Shown piece by piece: positions 50,344 to 60,973 of a stretch of DNA of 64,000 nt. Below the pieces are notes generated by a model. The model ran no database searches, was not told where the DNA came from, and saw nothing but the letters and a program-made list of their open reading frames with translations. Numbering within the stretch: position 1 is the first letter of the stretch; every line of letters begins with the position of its first letter. A program made the translations under genes and the position numbers. Source of the DNA: Rhynchospora pubera (lineage: Eukaryota > Streptophyta > Magnoliopsida > Poales > Cyperaceae); assembly GCA_028095005.1 (NCBI GenBank), contig CM051459.1, positions 204,329,902-204,393,901 on the forward strand. Direction: 5' to 3'.

Positions 50344-50349
<6 letters not shown>
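49966..50349. mobile_element. Foldback MITE A of a twin pair
   Basis: The left GAGATTGGCTAAAGTATACT is exactly complementary to the right AGTATACTTTAGCCAATCTC. Complementarity continues through much of both arms. Flanked by (TA)n/(CT)n tracts. About 384 bp. Confidence 0.85.
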
Positions 50350-50395
<46 letters not shown>

Positions 50396-50412
50396 ATAGA
50401 TAGATAAAGAGA
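50350..50412. repeat. (CT)n(AT)n(GATA)n microsatellite between twin foldbacks
   Basis: A CT run, then about 14 TA units, then TAGA units, then a GA run leading into the next foldback. Confidence 0.9.
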
Positions 50413-50811
50413 GAGAGAATGGCTAACATGTCATCGATGTCACGGAGGGTCTCGTGCCATCGAGTCATTTTTCGAGATCCAAAATTCAAATGGTCAATTC
50501 AAACTGTTTAAGTTGTTCTCCATATTGAAATATCCTTGGAGACCAAATTTTATAACTTTTTTGAATTTTTTTGCTATTTATTATGATATTTTTAAAAACA
50601 TTATGATTAGAGTATTTCAGACCCTCCAATTTTAAAATATCATAATAAATAAAAAAATTGAAAAAATGTAAAATTTGGTCTCCAAAGGTATTTTAATATT
50701 GTGATCAATTTGAACGGTTTGGATCAACCATTTGAATTTTAGATCTCGAAAAAAATGAGTCGATAGAAAATTGACGGCACGTGCCATCGATGGTGCGTTA
50801 GCCATTCTCTC
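50413..50811. mobile_element. Foldback MITE B of a twin pair
   Basis: The left GAGAGAATGGCTAAC is complementary to the right GTTAGCCATTCTCTC. It shares internal blocks with element A (GTTGTTCTCCATAT, TTTTTGCTAT.TATTATG), so both belong to one family. It is followed by another (TA)n tract at 50820-50854. Confidence 0.85.
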
Positions 50812-50816
50812 TCTCT

Positions 50817-50861
<45 letters not shown>

Positions 50862-51122
50862 ATACTGCTCATCAAATTGAACAAGATGAAAATTTAGATA
50901 TTTAAATTTATTTTTAAAAATATTAATGATAATATAAAGATGTGGATATCAAGAATATTGTGGCGATATAACCTCCTCAAATTATAATAGGTTAGTAAGG
51001 ATTTTATGAAGCTCATTCGTTAAACTTAATAATCACTAAACATTAAACAAATGCTAAATTTGTGGGGAACTAAGGAATTCGTGGGGTCATTACAAAGATC
51101 GTATATGAAGGACACTTCTTAT

Positions 51123-51278
51123 GGGTGCGTTTGAATAGGTATGGGAAGAAGGAAAGAAGGGAAAAAGTGGGAAAAAGTATTGGGAAGTGTGTAACTTTGT
51201 AAAGAGTTTGGATTGTTTATAATTTTTTTTTTCTTTTTCCTTCTTCTTCTTCTTTCTTCCAACGATCCAAACGCACCC
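51123..51278. mobile_element. Tourist-like MITE, copy 7
   Basis: GGGTGCGTTTGAATAGGTAT and inverse GGGTGCGTTTGGATCGTTGG. Opposite orientation to copies 2 and 6. 156 bp. Confidence 0.85.
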
Positions 51279-52935
51279 ATGTAGACAAAACTGATTCTGT
51301 CTCAAATTATTTGATACTGGAATGTTGAGAAGGGGTTCTATAGTGGAGACATGGGCCCCACCTTATATTGCTTACATCTCAAAATCTTTCTTAAGTTGGC
51401 TTATTTAATTTTTTTTATGCTTATTAAAAATTTTAGAAAAGTAATGACCATTTATTTTAAAATCTAATATATTATAGTGTTAAGTTTTTGTCACAACGTC
51501 ACAGTAACTAGGGATTAAATTATCAAAATAACTAGGAATGGTATTAAGTTTTTCTTAAATTATAGCTCAATTGTTGATAATGTCAACCGCTGGTGAAATA
51601 ATCGAAGTTGGCATTTGCTTTTTTTTTAAAAAATTCTCTAAACATTGACTTAATATTTGAGTACCATTTTTGTGCTTTTTTAAAAATAATACTTCTAGCA
51701 CGCATCTAAGCTTTTTATGAACATCATTTCTTAACTTACATCCTGAAGTAAAAATTTTAACTTAGATGTCAAAAAAAAAAATTAGAAAAGGTACTTTCTT
51801 CAATTAATTTCATTAATAGATGGACGACAATATTTTGTATTGAATGTACTTATGCTCAACTACAATGACTTTTTCTTATAATAGCAAAAATAATCAATTT
51901 GATATTGTTATTTAAAATGACGTTTTTACCCTTCGATAATGAAGTGTTGTTATTTAGGATATATGCTAAACAATAATGTACACAAAAAACTCGAATGCTC
52001 GCTAGAAATATTATTTGTTAAAAGAAAACTAATTAAGGACCATTTCTTTAGAAAATAACTTAATATACTCTCTTTTAGATCTTTATTACAGCAACATCAC
52101 AATAACTAGAGATTGGAAAACCGGACAGCATTGAAATGAACAACATGTATCAGGATAAAAGCATAAACTCTAACATTTATTTATAAACACTGTTATGTGA
52201 TAGTTTTTTTTTATCTTTAGGAAAAAAAAAGCTTATAAGACATATTTTTACAAATTCGTTCAGTAGGCAACAATTACTAGCTTCACCCAAGTATGTAACA
52301 CTATCACGGGTACAAACTCCGACTCTTATTGGTCCAAGAATACTATTCTCCTCTGTTTTTTATTTTCCTTTTGTCAGAATTTTTTTTTCGAAAACTTAAC
52401 AGTCAAGAAAAGAAAGTAAAACAAACATAAAAACCTCCTTCTTCTGTCAGAATTTTGTGTCCCTTTCTTTTTAAGTAGAAGGGAGATGAGAAGCTAGGGG
52501 CTGTGGAAAGAGCGTGGCTTTTGTGAGGATCTTCCAAATAGGTACAAACCATTTGCATGGTTGAGAAGGATCCAATTTCCTATTCATGCAATTGAATTGT
52601 GTGGCAATCTTCTAGAAACAACAGTGCTAAATTACAGGAGAGGTTAATTCGAATCGGTTGTTCGGAATGCAACCTGAGTGAATTGAAAACACAATTGCAC
52701 CAATAAGAACCATGTAACTCGAGTGTATTTAACTGAAACATACCCAGTCCTTATCCAAACAATTTTAAAAATATAAATATTTTTTTAAAGAGCCCCTCAA
52801 TCAAACAATTAGTTAAGATCAAAATTAAAATAAAACAAATCCATCACTGGACTCAACTACTCCCTATCCTTCTCAGGTTTTCAGATCTTTCCACGGTTTC
52901 CCTTCCTATTGACAAAGTCAAGGCAATACGACGGC
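51279..52935. other. Intergenic stretch upstream of the kinase gene
   Basis: No gene supported. The last few hundred bases probably contain promoter sequence of the kinase gene; no specific element is claimed. Confidence 0.45.
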
Positions 52936-52936
52936 A

Positions 52937-52938
<2 letters not shown>

Positions 52939-52963
<25 letters not shown>
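52939..52963. repeat. (CT)n tract upstream of kinase gene
   Basis: About 12 CT units, 50 bp upstream of the TATA-like motif. CT-rich tracts are common in plant core promoters. Confidence 0.8.
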
Positions 52964-52967
<4 letters not shown>

Positions 52968-53012
52968 CAACAAAGGAAGCTAACTTACCCCTTAGAAAAT
53001 AAGGGGACAACC

Positions 53013-53022
53013 TCTATATATA
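53013..53022 (+). promoter_or_regulatory. Probable TATA box of kinase gene
   Basis: CTATATATAC lies 69 bp upstream of the ATG at 53091. This leaves a leader of roughly 40 bases. Motif and spacing only. Confidence 0.5.
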
Positions 53023-53090
53023 CTCAACCATTGTATTCAGTAAAGGCGAGGCATATTGGCTAAGCAAGCTTAGAAACTTACAAGCCAACA

Positions 53091-56000
53091 ATGGCAAACA
53101 AAAGCTTATGGAATTCTCTCTTCTTCTGTTTTAACCCTCAACCTCAAGACACTTCCCGAAGAACAGCCAGTAGCTCACCGTCATGCAAGTCGTTCTCCAG
53201 CATTAACTCCATGGAACTGCTGTCACCAGAAGACCTGTCAATCACACTTGCCGGCTCCAACCTTTATGTGTTCACCATGTCGGAACTCAAGAATGCGACA
53301 CGCAATTTCTCCAACAGTAATTTCATCGGCTCTGGAGGTTTTGGGCCTGTTTACAAGGGCTTCATTGACGAGAAGCTCCGACCTGGTCTGAAGCCGCAAC
53401 GAATTGCGGTGAAGTACTTGGACACAGACGGCACGCAAGGCCATAGGGAATGGCTGGTAAGAAAATTAATGTCACGTAGTTATTAGACAATAAAAAGTAG
53501 ATTAAGTTACACTGTATAAGTTTAGTTCCTTCACAAACTTATCCTACAAAAAATAAACAGTAAAAAAATGCAGCAAAAATGATGCAGTTATGTTAACATA
53601 TACAAAACTTGTACTGCTAAATTGTATTTTACTGAGGCAATTTCTGATTTCTTATATTTTTGTATTTTTTTTTTATGTCATTAGGCTGAGGTGTTCTTTC
53701 TTGGGCAACTGAGAAACCCAAATCTGGTGAAGTTGATTGGATATTGCTACGAAGATGAGCATAGAATGGTCGTGTATGAGTACATGGACAAGGGAAGCTT
53801 GGAGAACCATCTTTTCAAATGTAAGTCTTTTATCTTTCTTGCTTAATTAGTTATTTTCGAAAAAGCTATTTTTACTATTTGAGATATTCTTTTTATGCCC
53901 AAATCAATATTTGAAAAGGCACGTTTATACCTAGTCTGGCTTTTTTTATTTTTTTATTTTTTTGCACGGTCGTTTTTTTAAAAGTAGAATAAAGCTTTCA
54001 ATTCAATATTTTAAAGTTAAACAGACAGTTTGAGGTTGGTCGTGCCGTCCATAACTTTATCCTGTTGACAACTTCGACATATTCTCCTTTGCCTACGAAT
54101 ACACTGAGAATATATTGATATCCAATTATAAATTATTTCTGCCAATTTTTAATATCATATCTTGATAGCAACTTGGTCAAATGTCCGCTGCCGGGCAATT
54201 GTAGATATTTATTAAATGATAGAATTTCTTCTTCCCTACATATCCTCCGTGTGCAGCTTACTTAATTCGAGGGACATCAATATCTTTTCAAAGCATGCTT
54301 TTCTCTTTTGTTACTATCAAATTAAATAATATTTAGTGTCTATATGTCGATTGAAAACCGACGACAGCCCTTATTAATTTAATTAGATATATTTTTTCCC
54401 GAAAATACCTAACAAGTTCATGCTTTTTCAATTTGGGACTGCTTCATTAATACAATTGGCTCTTGTTCTTTATTACTATGTTTTCAGAAATACAAAGAAT
54501 AAAATTCAATTTGGTTAACAGAATTTTTTTATTTCTACCAGCTGGTGCATTTGCAACTCTACCTTGGATGACAAGAATGAAAGTTGCTGTTGGAGCTGCA
54601 AAAGGTCTTGCGTTTCTTCACGAGGCCGAAAAACCGGTTATATACCGCGACTTCAAAGCCTCAAACATATTACTTGACCCGGTATGTCATTACTTTTCAT
54701 CCTCACTACATTTTTTAACCATCGTGATTAAATTTTCTCCTGATCACAAAATTGATGACTTACCAAAATCTTTGTATATAATAATGTCAATCTTTTGCTT
54801 TCCTAAGTTTTTTTGTTTTAGTATATAAGCATTTAGTAGGATGCTTAGATAGGCATTGTTTGCAAAAGGTTTAATAATCACGTAGAAAAATAGGCCTGCG
54901 TTTCTCTTACGTAAATTACTTTACTGATTACTGATTGATTAATTTAAGTCAATATATGGAAAAGAAAAAGCTGTTGAATAAGCTAGTCTTCAGCTTTTGA
55001 TATTTTTGTGGCAACTTTTGACTGTCAGTTAGAACAGGCTGTCCCTTTCCAGATAAAAGTCAAATTATCAAATTCACCGTTTAAATTTCCAAATTGTTGG
55101 CTCATTGGCTGATTAATTCAATTGACTTCGTTATTTGATAGTCCCAAGTAGCATCACTTATTCTAACACTGCAAGAAAGTGAAGCTTTCTTTCTTAAACA
55201 GAGCTTTCTTAACTTTGACGGTTACCATGGGTTTTAAAACATATTGTGGGCTCCAAACCAGTAGAAGAAATTGAATATTATTTTTCAAATTTAAAAAGAT
55301 TTTAAAATTCATGAAGGAATAATCATGTAACTTCAGCTGATCCATATCATTTTTTTTCTAATTATCAGGATTACTCCGCAAAATTGTCTGATTTTGGACT
55401 CGCAAAAGACGGGCCACAAGGCGATGAAACTCACGTCACGACCCGAGTCATGGGGACTCATGGCTATGCTGCTCCAGAATACATCATGACTGGTACTGCA
55501 TGTCTATCTATGTATGAATGTATTAATTGTCACTTGCTCAGAAAGCAAGACCATAGAATTACGTACCTAACCTTCCAAAAAATTTTCTTCCTCCTGTAGG
55601 TCATCTTACAACAAAGAGTGACGTGTACAGCTTTGGAGTGGTACTGTTAGAGCTCCTAACTGGTAGGAGATGTGTGGATAAGAAAAGGAAACCGAGAGAG
55701 CAGAACCTCGTTGATTGGGCCCGGCCTTATTTAAAAAGAGCCGACAAGCTGTACAAAATCATGGACCCAAGCCTCGAATCACAGTACTCGACAAAGGGTG
55801 CAGAGATAGCAGCGCAAGTGGCTTACCGATGCTTGAGTGAAAACCCAAAGTCAAGGCCTCACATGCAGGAAGTAGTCAAGGCCTTGGAACCTGTACTCGA
55901 GTTAAAAGACGTCCCGATCGGTCCGTTTGTGTTCACGCTTATAGTCGAGGATGACAAAGGAGAAGATGGGGAAGAGAAGGTGAGAGTCGAGGCCAAAAGA

Positions 56001-56162
56001 CTAGACAACGAGAAGCCTCGGAGCCATCATGATAGGCACAAACAGAAGTATCCTAATTCTGCAATTCATGCTGATGATGTCTTTCAATGGAACGGCTCGT
56101 ACGCGAGATCGCTAAGAGCATGCAGAAGATCACTAAGCAACAATCGGGAAAGAGGAGCATAG
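53091..56162 (+). CDS. RIPK: RIPK-like receptor-like cytoplasmic kinase (RLCK VII)
   Basis: Membrane-proximal Ser/Thr kinase; Arabidopsis RIPK phosphorylates RIN4 in immune signalling. Exons: 53091-53456, 53685-53820, 54542-54681, 55369-55492, 55600-56162, giving 1329 nt and 442 residues, all in frame. Kinase motifs in order: glycine loop GSGGFGPVYKG (80-90), K108 in IAVK, E124 in AEVFFLG, catalytic loop YRDFKASNILLD with D204, DFG at 222-224, activation segment GTHGYAAPEY (243-252), and SDVYSFGVVLLELLTGRR. YRD in place of HRD is normal for RLCK VII. The short N-terminus MANKSLWNSLFFCF lacks Gly2, so classic N-myristoylation is not predicted; C13 could be lipidated. The C-terminal tail after about residue 355 is charged. 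Identity as RIPK rather than a close PBL paralogue is by remembered similarity. Confidence 0.93.
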
Positions 56163-57081
56163 CCATGTAGCTGAAATAGGGTTATGATGGTGCCGGCGAT
56201 CTTTGTAAATAGATTGCAAAGGATTTTCTTTTTTGATTTCTACAGAAAATTGTTGTTGGTTGTTTCTTAGATTCTTTATCTCTTTCTTTTTCCTTCTTTC
56301 TCTGTTTTGTTTATGAGGAAGTAAGAGAAATCGCATTGTAAGATTATAAAGTAAAAGATTGCAAAAGAAGAGTTTGTATCAAGATTGCATCATTTCAATT
56401 ACAGTATTTGTGTCTTCTTCAATTTATGATTATAAATTATCAAAAGAAAAATTGTGTTTGGTAATTTTGAAATTAGCGGAGCAGAGCAGAAATTTTCACA
56501 CTAAACTTGGTCAATTTGATCTCTCTTACTCTCCAGTAGTACTTTTCTAATCATTGACCGCGAGTCCACGACCTCAAAGTCTACAACAGAACAAAAATTG
56601 AGTTGCACTTGTGTAGTTGTGTGAGAGTTTACTGCACTGGTGTGCTCTACAGTCTACAACCTAAAATTTGAACGCCAATAACTAGAACTTCCTATATACA
56701 TATGAGCAAGATTCTAGTGCCACCACGATACAACTTATTTTAAAGAAATTCATTTCGATTGGCTTGCAGTATTTAATAGTTTACCGAAATTATGTTTCAT
56801 AATTCAAGTGCAAGTCAGATTATTCGTGAAATATATTGCATGTTCGCAGCGTGCCCAAGACCAACATTCACAATACCTGATTCAATTCAGTAAAAGCACT
56901 TCGTCCAGAACCCAAAAAATAGATTTTAAAGGTACTTCCCACTCAATCTGACCATGGACCGGTTTTGGTCGGATTAGGCGTGAATCATTTTGGGCCCAAA
57001 AAAACAAACCCTTAATTGGATCAAGTATTATGGCCTAGATGCAGGTGAAATACAGCCGAAACAAACGGAATAACGGATCTC
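56163..57081. other. Downstream region of kinase gene
   Basis: No gene seen. Probably 3' UTR to about 56350, then AT-rich intergenic DNA. Confidence 0.5.
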
Positions 57082-57374
57082 TATGGCTGCATAACGTCTA
57101 AAACGATCACGAAAACGGTCGATTTCGTTAACCGTTTCGTTTTAAAACGAAATTGATCACCCATTTGCGTTAACCGTTTCGTTTTGGACGAAACGGTCGA
57201 AATCACAAAAATACCACGAAAATACACATGGACGAAACTGTTCTAAGCTTTCGTTAACCGTTTCGTTTATAAAACGCAACAAAAAATCTTAACCGTTTCG
57301 TTTCATTTTGGACGAAACGAAACGAAAAGACGGTCGAAACGGTGACCGTTTTCACATCTCTTTTCACAGCCATG
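57082..57374. mobile_element. hAT-like element rich in AACGAAACGG words
   Basis: The ends TATGGCTGCATAACG and, inverted, CATGGCTGTGAAAAG are similar. The interior repeats ACCGTTTCGTTTT and its inverse many times, as in the element at 58612-58884. No clear target duplication, so exact limits are uncertain. Confidence 0.55.
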
Positions 57375-58090
57375 AATACGGTACTGGTGTCACTGTTTTA
57401 GAAGCAAGCAGGTGACCTAATTATGGAGAATTTTTACCCTTTTTTGGAGTAAGCGTTTAATATTTCTGAATTGGAAATTGGGATCTATTTCTTCAGAAAA
57501 ATAAACTATCTTATTGTGCGTGATATGTTTGTATTTACTTCTTCAAAATAATTTCTTGAATATTTACAAAATCTTTCTTGTTTGGGTAAGAGAAGCTGAC
57601 CCTGTTTGACATCATGAGCATGTCATGGAGCATAGATGCAAAGATGAAAGGATTGAAGATGCATATTTATAGAAAAGTTATGACATGGAATCAAGGATAA
57701 GCTCTCCATTTATCAAATTGATACGTCTTTTGCATCTAAAACATGATTATTGTACAGGTTGTAAATCAATAGTCTTAGGACTTCTTCTTTCTGCGTAGAG
57801 CCGTAGATAGTTGCTCTGAGCTGGTACAGTGTATTTGTTTCTTTGTGGACCGGAGTTTGTGCAACTACATATCGAATAATGGAGAGCTCAAGTATTGTTT
57901 TGAATGGAGACGACAATTGAAAAGGACAATGGCTTAATTCATTGTAGGTCTTTATGGGCAGAGAGCACTAGCTTATATAGTGGTGGGTGACCCTAGTTTT
58001 GCTAAAACAATCAAAAAAAAAAAAAAAAAGGAGTGATGATAATAAAATAAGTAGTAAAGGCCTAGCGCTAATGGTGTTTATAATTTAAAA
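57375..58090. other. Intergenic stretch
   Basis: No supported gene. A poly-A run lies at about 58013-58029. Confidence 0.4.
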
Positions 58091-58092
58091 AC

Positions 58093-58523
58093 AAGGAGAG
58101 TTCTTTCCACATTTTGGATGCCTCAAATGCTCCAAAACACATTTTTTTATTATTTTTATAAAATATAAAATTCAAACTTCGAATCCAAATCGTTGATCTT
58201 ATTCGATATAACTAGCGATGCATTTTCATATAAGTTTTATAATTTTTGAAGTTTATTTGATACTTGATCAAGAGGCTAAAATATGAACAAATTAGAATTA
58301 ATCTATCATATTTAACTAGATTCGTTCAAATTTCAATCTCTTGATCAAGTGTCAAATAAACTTCAAAAATTATAAAACTTATATGAAAATGCATCGCTAG
58401 TTATATCGAATAAGATCAACGGTTTGGATTCGAAATTTGAATTTTATATTTTGTAAAAGTAGTAAAAAAATTTGTTTTAGAGCATTTAGGAGCATACATT
58501 TCATCGGAACCCTCCTTTTTAAA
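58093..58523. mobile_element. Near-perfect foldback element (about 430 bp)
   Basis: Left arm 58093-58305 and right arm 58325-58523 are inverted copies. Examples are AAGGAGAGTTC against GGAACCCTCCTT at the tips and ACTAGCGATGCATTTTCATA against its exact complement inside. The central loop is only about 20 bases. The transcript would form a long hairpin. Confidence 0.85.
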
Positions 58524-58611
58524 AACTGCTACTTAATAGTTGATCGTATTTTATTTATTTCTTCCGTTAAATTTTTCAAAATTTCTTTTGTACTTTGTCC
58601 AAGGTTAAGTG

Positions 58612-58884
58612 TAGAGGTATCAACGTGACAAAATGGCACGTGATTCCGTTTCGGTTAAGCGAAACGAAATGAATAACAAACTCGATTTTCATTTTATTCC
58701 AATAATGAAACGCAGAATCATATCATTTCGAACCGTTTCATATGTAAATTCTGAAGTGAAACGAATAACGAAATGATATTCTATACCGTTTCAAAAACGA
58801 AACGGTTAACGAAATGAAATTTTATATCGCGTTTCTTAACGAAACATTCTGTTCCGTGCATTTCAACCACATTTGACAGCTCTA
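58612..58884. mobile_element. hAT-like element with 8-bp target duplication
   Basis: GTTAAGTG is duplicated exactly at 58604-58611 and 58885-58892. The ends are TAGAGGTATCAA and, inverted, TAGAGCTGTCAA. The interior carries GAAACGAAATG-type words. 273 bp. Good fit to a non-autonomous hAT. Confidence 0.85.
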
Positions 58885-59197
58885 GTTAAGTGCAAGAAAG
58901 TGGTAGTTCTCTATGACAAGGTGACAATCCAATATGATAATATAGAATCGTTGACATATGGTTGTGTTACAAAAGATTTGTCATCTCTCAGTCTAAAGAT
59001 TTTCACAACTCTATCCTCACTTCTGAGGTACATAAATATACCTAATTTAAATCGGTAAACAAAATGTGGAAGACTGTATATAAAATTTAAATATGTGGAA
59101 ACTATCATGTGTGACTTTCATTCAATCATTCATTCATTCTTATTAGTTGCCAGTCCACATATAGCAGACATGTGGATGTACATTGTTGCGATAGAAT

Positions 59198-59480
59198 CAA
59201 TGTTTTGAAAACCGGACCGGACCGGCTGGTTTGACCGGTTCAACCGCGAACCAGATCCTATTCCTGTCCAATGTGAACCGGGTTTTGGCTGTTAGCGACC
59301 CACAACGAATCGGCCGGACCAATTGGTTTTGATGTAAATAAGTGAACATTTAATTTATATAAACTATATGGTAACCATGACGTCATCCGGTTCATTCTAC
59401 CGGTTCGACCGGTCGACTAATTGAACCATTGAACCGATGGCTTCGCCGGTTCGATGTCCGGGTCGGTTTTTAGAACATTG
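59198..59480. mobile_element. CAATGTTTTGAAAACCGG-type MITE, hAT-like
   Basis: CAATGTTTTGAAAACCGGAC and inverted CAATGTTCTAAAAACCGACC ends. Flanked by GATAGAAT (59190-59197) and GATAAAAT (59481-59488), an 8-bp duplication with one mismatch. The interior is rich in CCGGTTCGACCGG words. This end sequence is familiar as a dispersed plant MITE. Confidence 0.8.
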
Positions 59481-59488
59481 GATAAAAT

Positions 59489-60907
59489 CCGGTTGGATAT
59501 CTAGTTATTGCTAAAATGTTTGCGTTAAAATAATACAAATATTATTTTTTAAAAAAAAAGCATCAAATATAGCTCTGTGGGATATTTATAATGACGCTGA
59601 ACATTTAATCATTACGTGCAATAAGTTCCTCTTCCATTTTGCTCAGTAACTCCGTTCAATTTCCTAAGGGATGATTCTCAGAAAGAAAGAAAGAAAAAAA
59701 AAAAAAAAAAACTCCGTTCAATTTGTGTCAGATGAAGCCCAGTTTGTGAAGTACTAAAAATTTCATTAGCAAAAAACAAAAAAAATTACAGATCTCATTT
59801 GATGAACAATCTTGATTCAGATCAAATGGTGTAGTAGCACACTAATCATTTGATGGTCCCCTTTAAATTCAGACTAAACTGCGTCAACTACTACATTCCA
59901 CTCAATTTTACTGCTAAATTATTATAATTGCTCTGAGCTGTCTGATTTGAAATAAACATTTCATAAACCATCCAATAAGTTGTCCACTATTGGGACCTAA
60001 TACGTGGCCAATGTTAGATATTTTCATGTCTTTATTTTCTTCACATTTAATCATTTTCCTTTTTGTGTTCTTTATATAGTTCCATGTGCCTCTCTTTCCT
60101 TTTTACACTCCTGCAAAAGGCTGGAGGAGTTGAATCTTTCATTGTAGTGACCATTAACAAATTTGACACTTTCTACACTCCCAAAATCTCGCTAGCTTTC
60201 TCCTTTTACAGTCTTTATTCTCTCGCCATTGCTCTTTTTCATGTCGCATGCTTCAAAATCCAAAAACTCACCCAACTTACTAAGCATTTATATAGCAACC
60301 AAAATCTAATGAATCTTAATCTACAGTTCTACACTTAGTTGACCAGTGACATAGCAAGGAACTGTATTGCATTCTGAGTTCTGAACCGAATCTAGAATGT
60401 CAATCTATGTCTTTCTAATTAGGTGATTAAAAACCAATAATAAAAAATAAAAATATATATGTGCCCAACATGCTGACGATCTTTGGATGATTTTCGCCAA
60501 GTTACAAAATGTTTACTCAAAAATTTAAGAAATTCAACTTTTAAAAGACGCTATAAACTTCAAGATCAATATACGACTCTGATTTTAAAATAAACTTTCG
60601 ATTTTGCAATTTGCTGTTAACATAGAGTAAAGAGATGGTACTAAAAAATTGCTTTCTGAAGGATGAACAAATTCCATAATCAAATTTCCAGGATAGTAAT
60701 TCATCAACTTTGCAACTTTAAACGGTTCTCTCACAACAACATGTGCAGAAACGTGTAAGAATCCTACTGGTAATATACAATCCTTGCAAAGCACCAACAA
60801 GCGGCCACTACAAATTCCCACTAGTTACCTCTTTTATTTGCTGCACTAGAGGTCTAGACTCTAGAGCCCATAATTCCACGTCATCATCAGCATCTTTCAC
60901 GATTTTC
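59489..60907. other. Intergenic stretch upstream of subtilase gene
   Basis: No convincing gene. A short ORF near 60063-60338 has no family features. A poly-A run lies at about 59694-59711. Confidence 0.5.
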
Positions 60908-60917
60908 TTATATATAT
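60908..60917 (+). promoter_or_regulatory. Probable TATA box of subtilase gene
   Basis: TTATATATAT about 57 bp before the ATG at 60974. The leader would be short. Confidence 0.4.
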
Positions 60918-60973
60918 TCTCCATGACACTGCTCTGCCATATCAATAATTAAACAACAGATAACAACAATCCC

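Noticed and set aside
60063..60338. 91-residue plus-strand ORF upstream of the subtilase
   Set aside because: No recognisable features; composition matches intergenic DNA.
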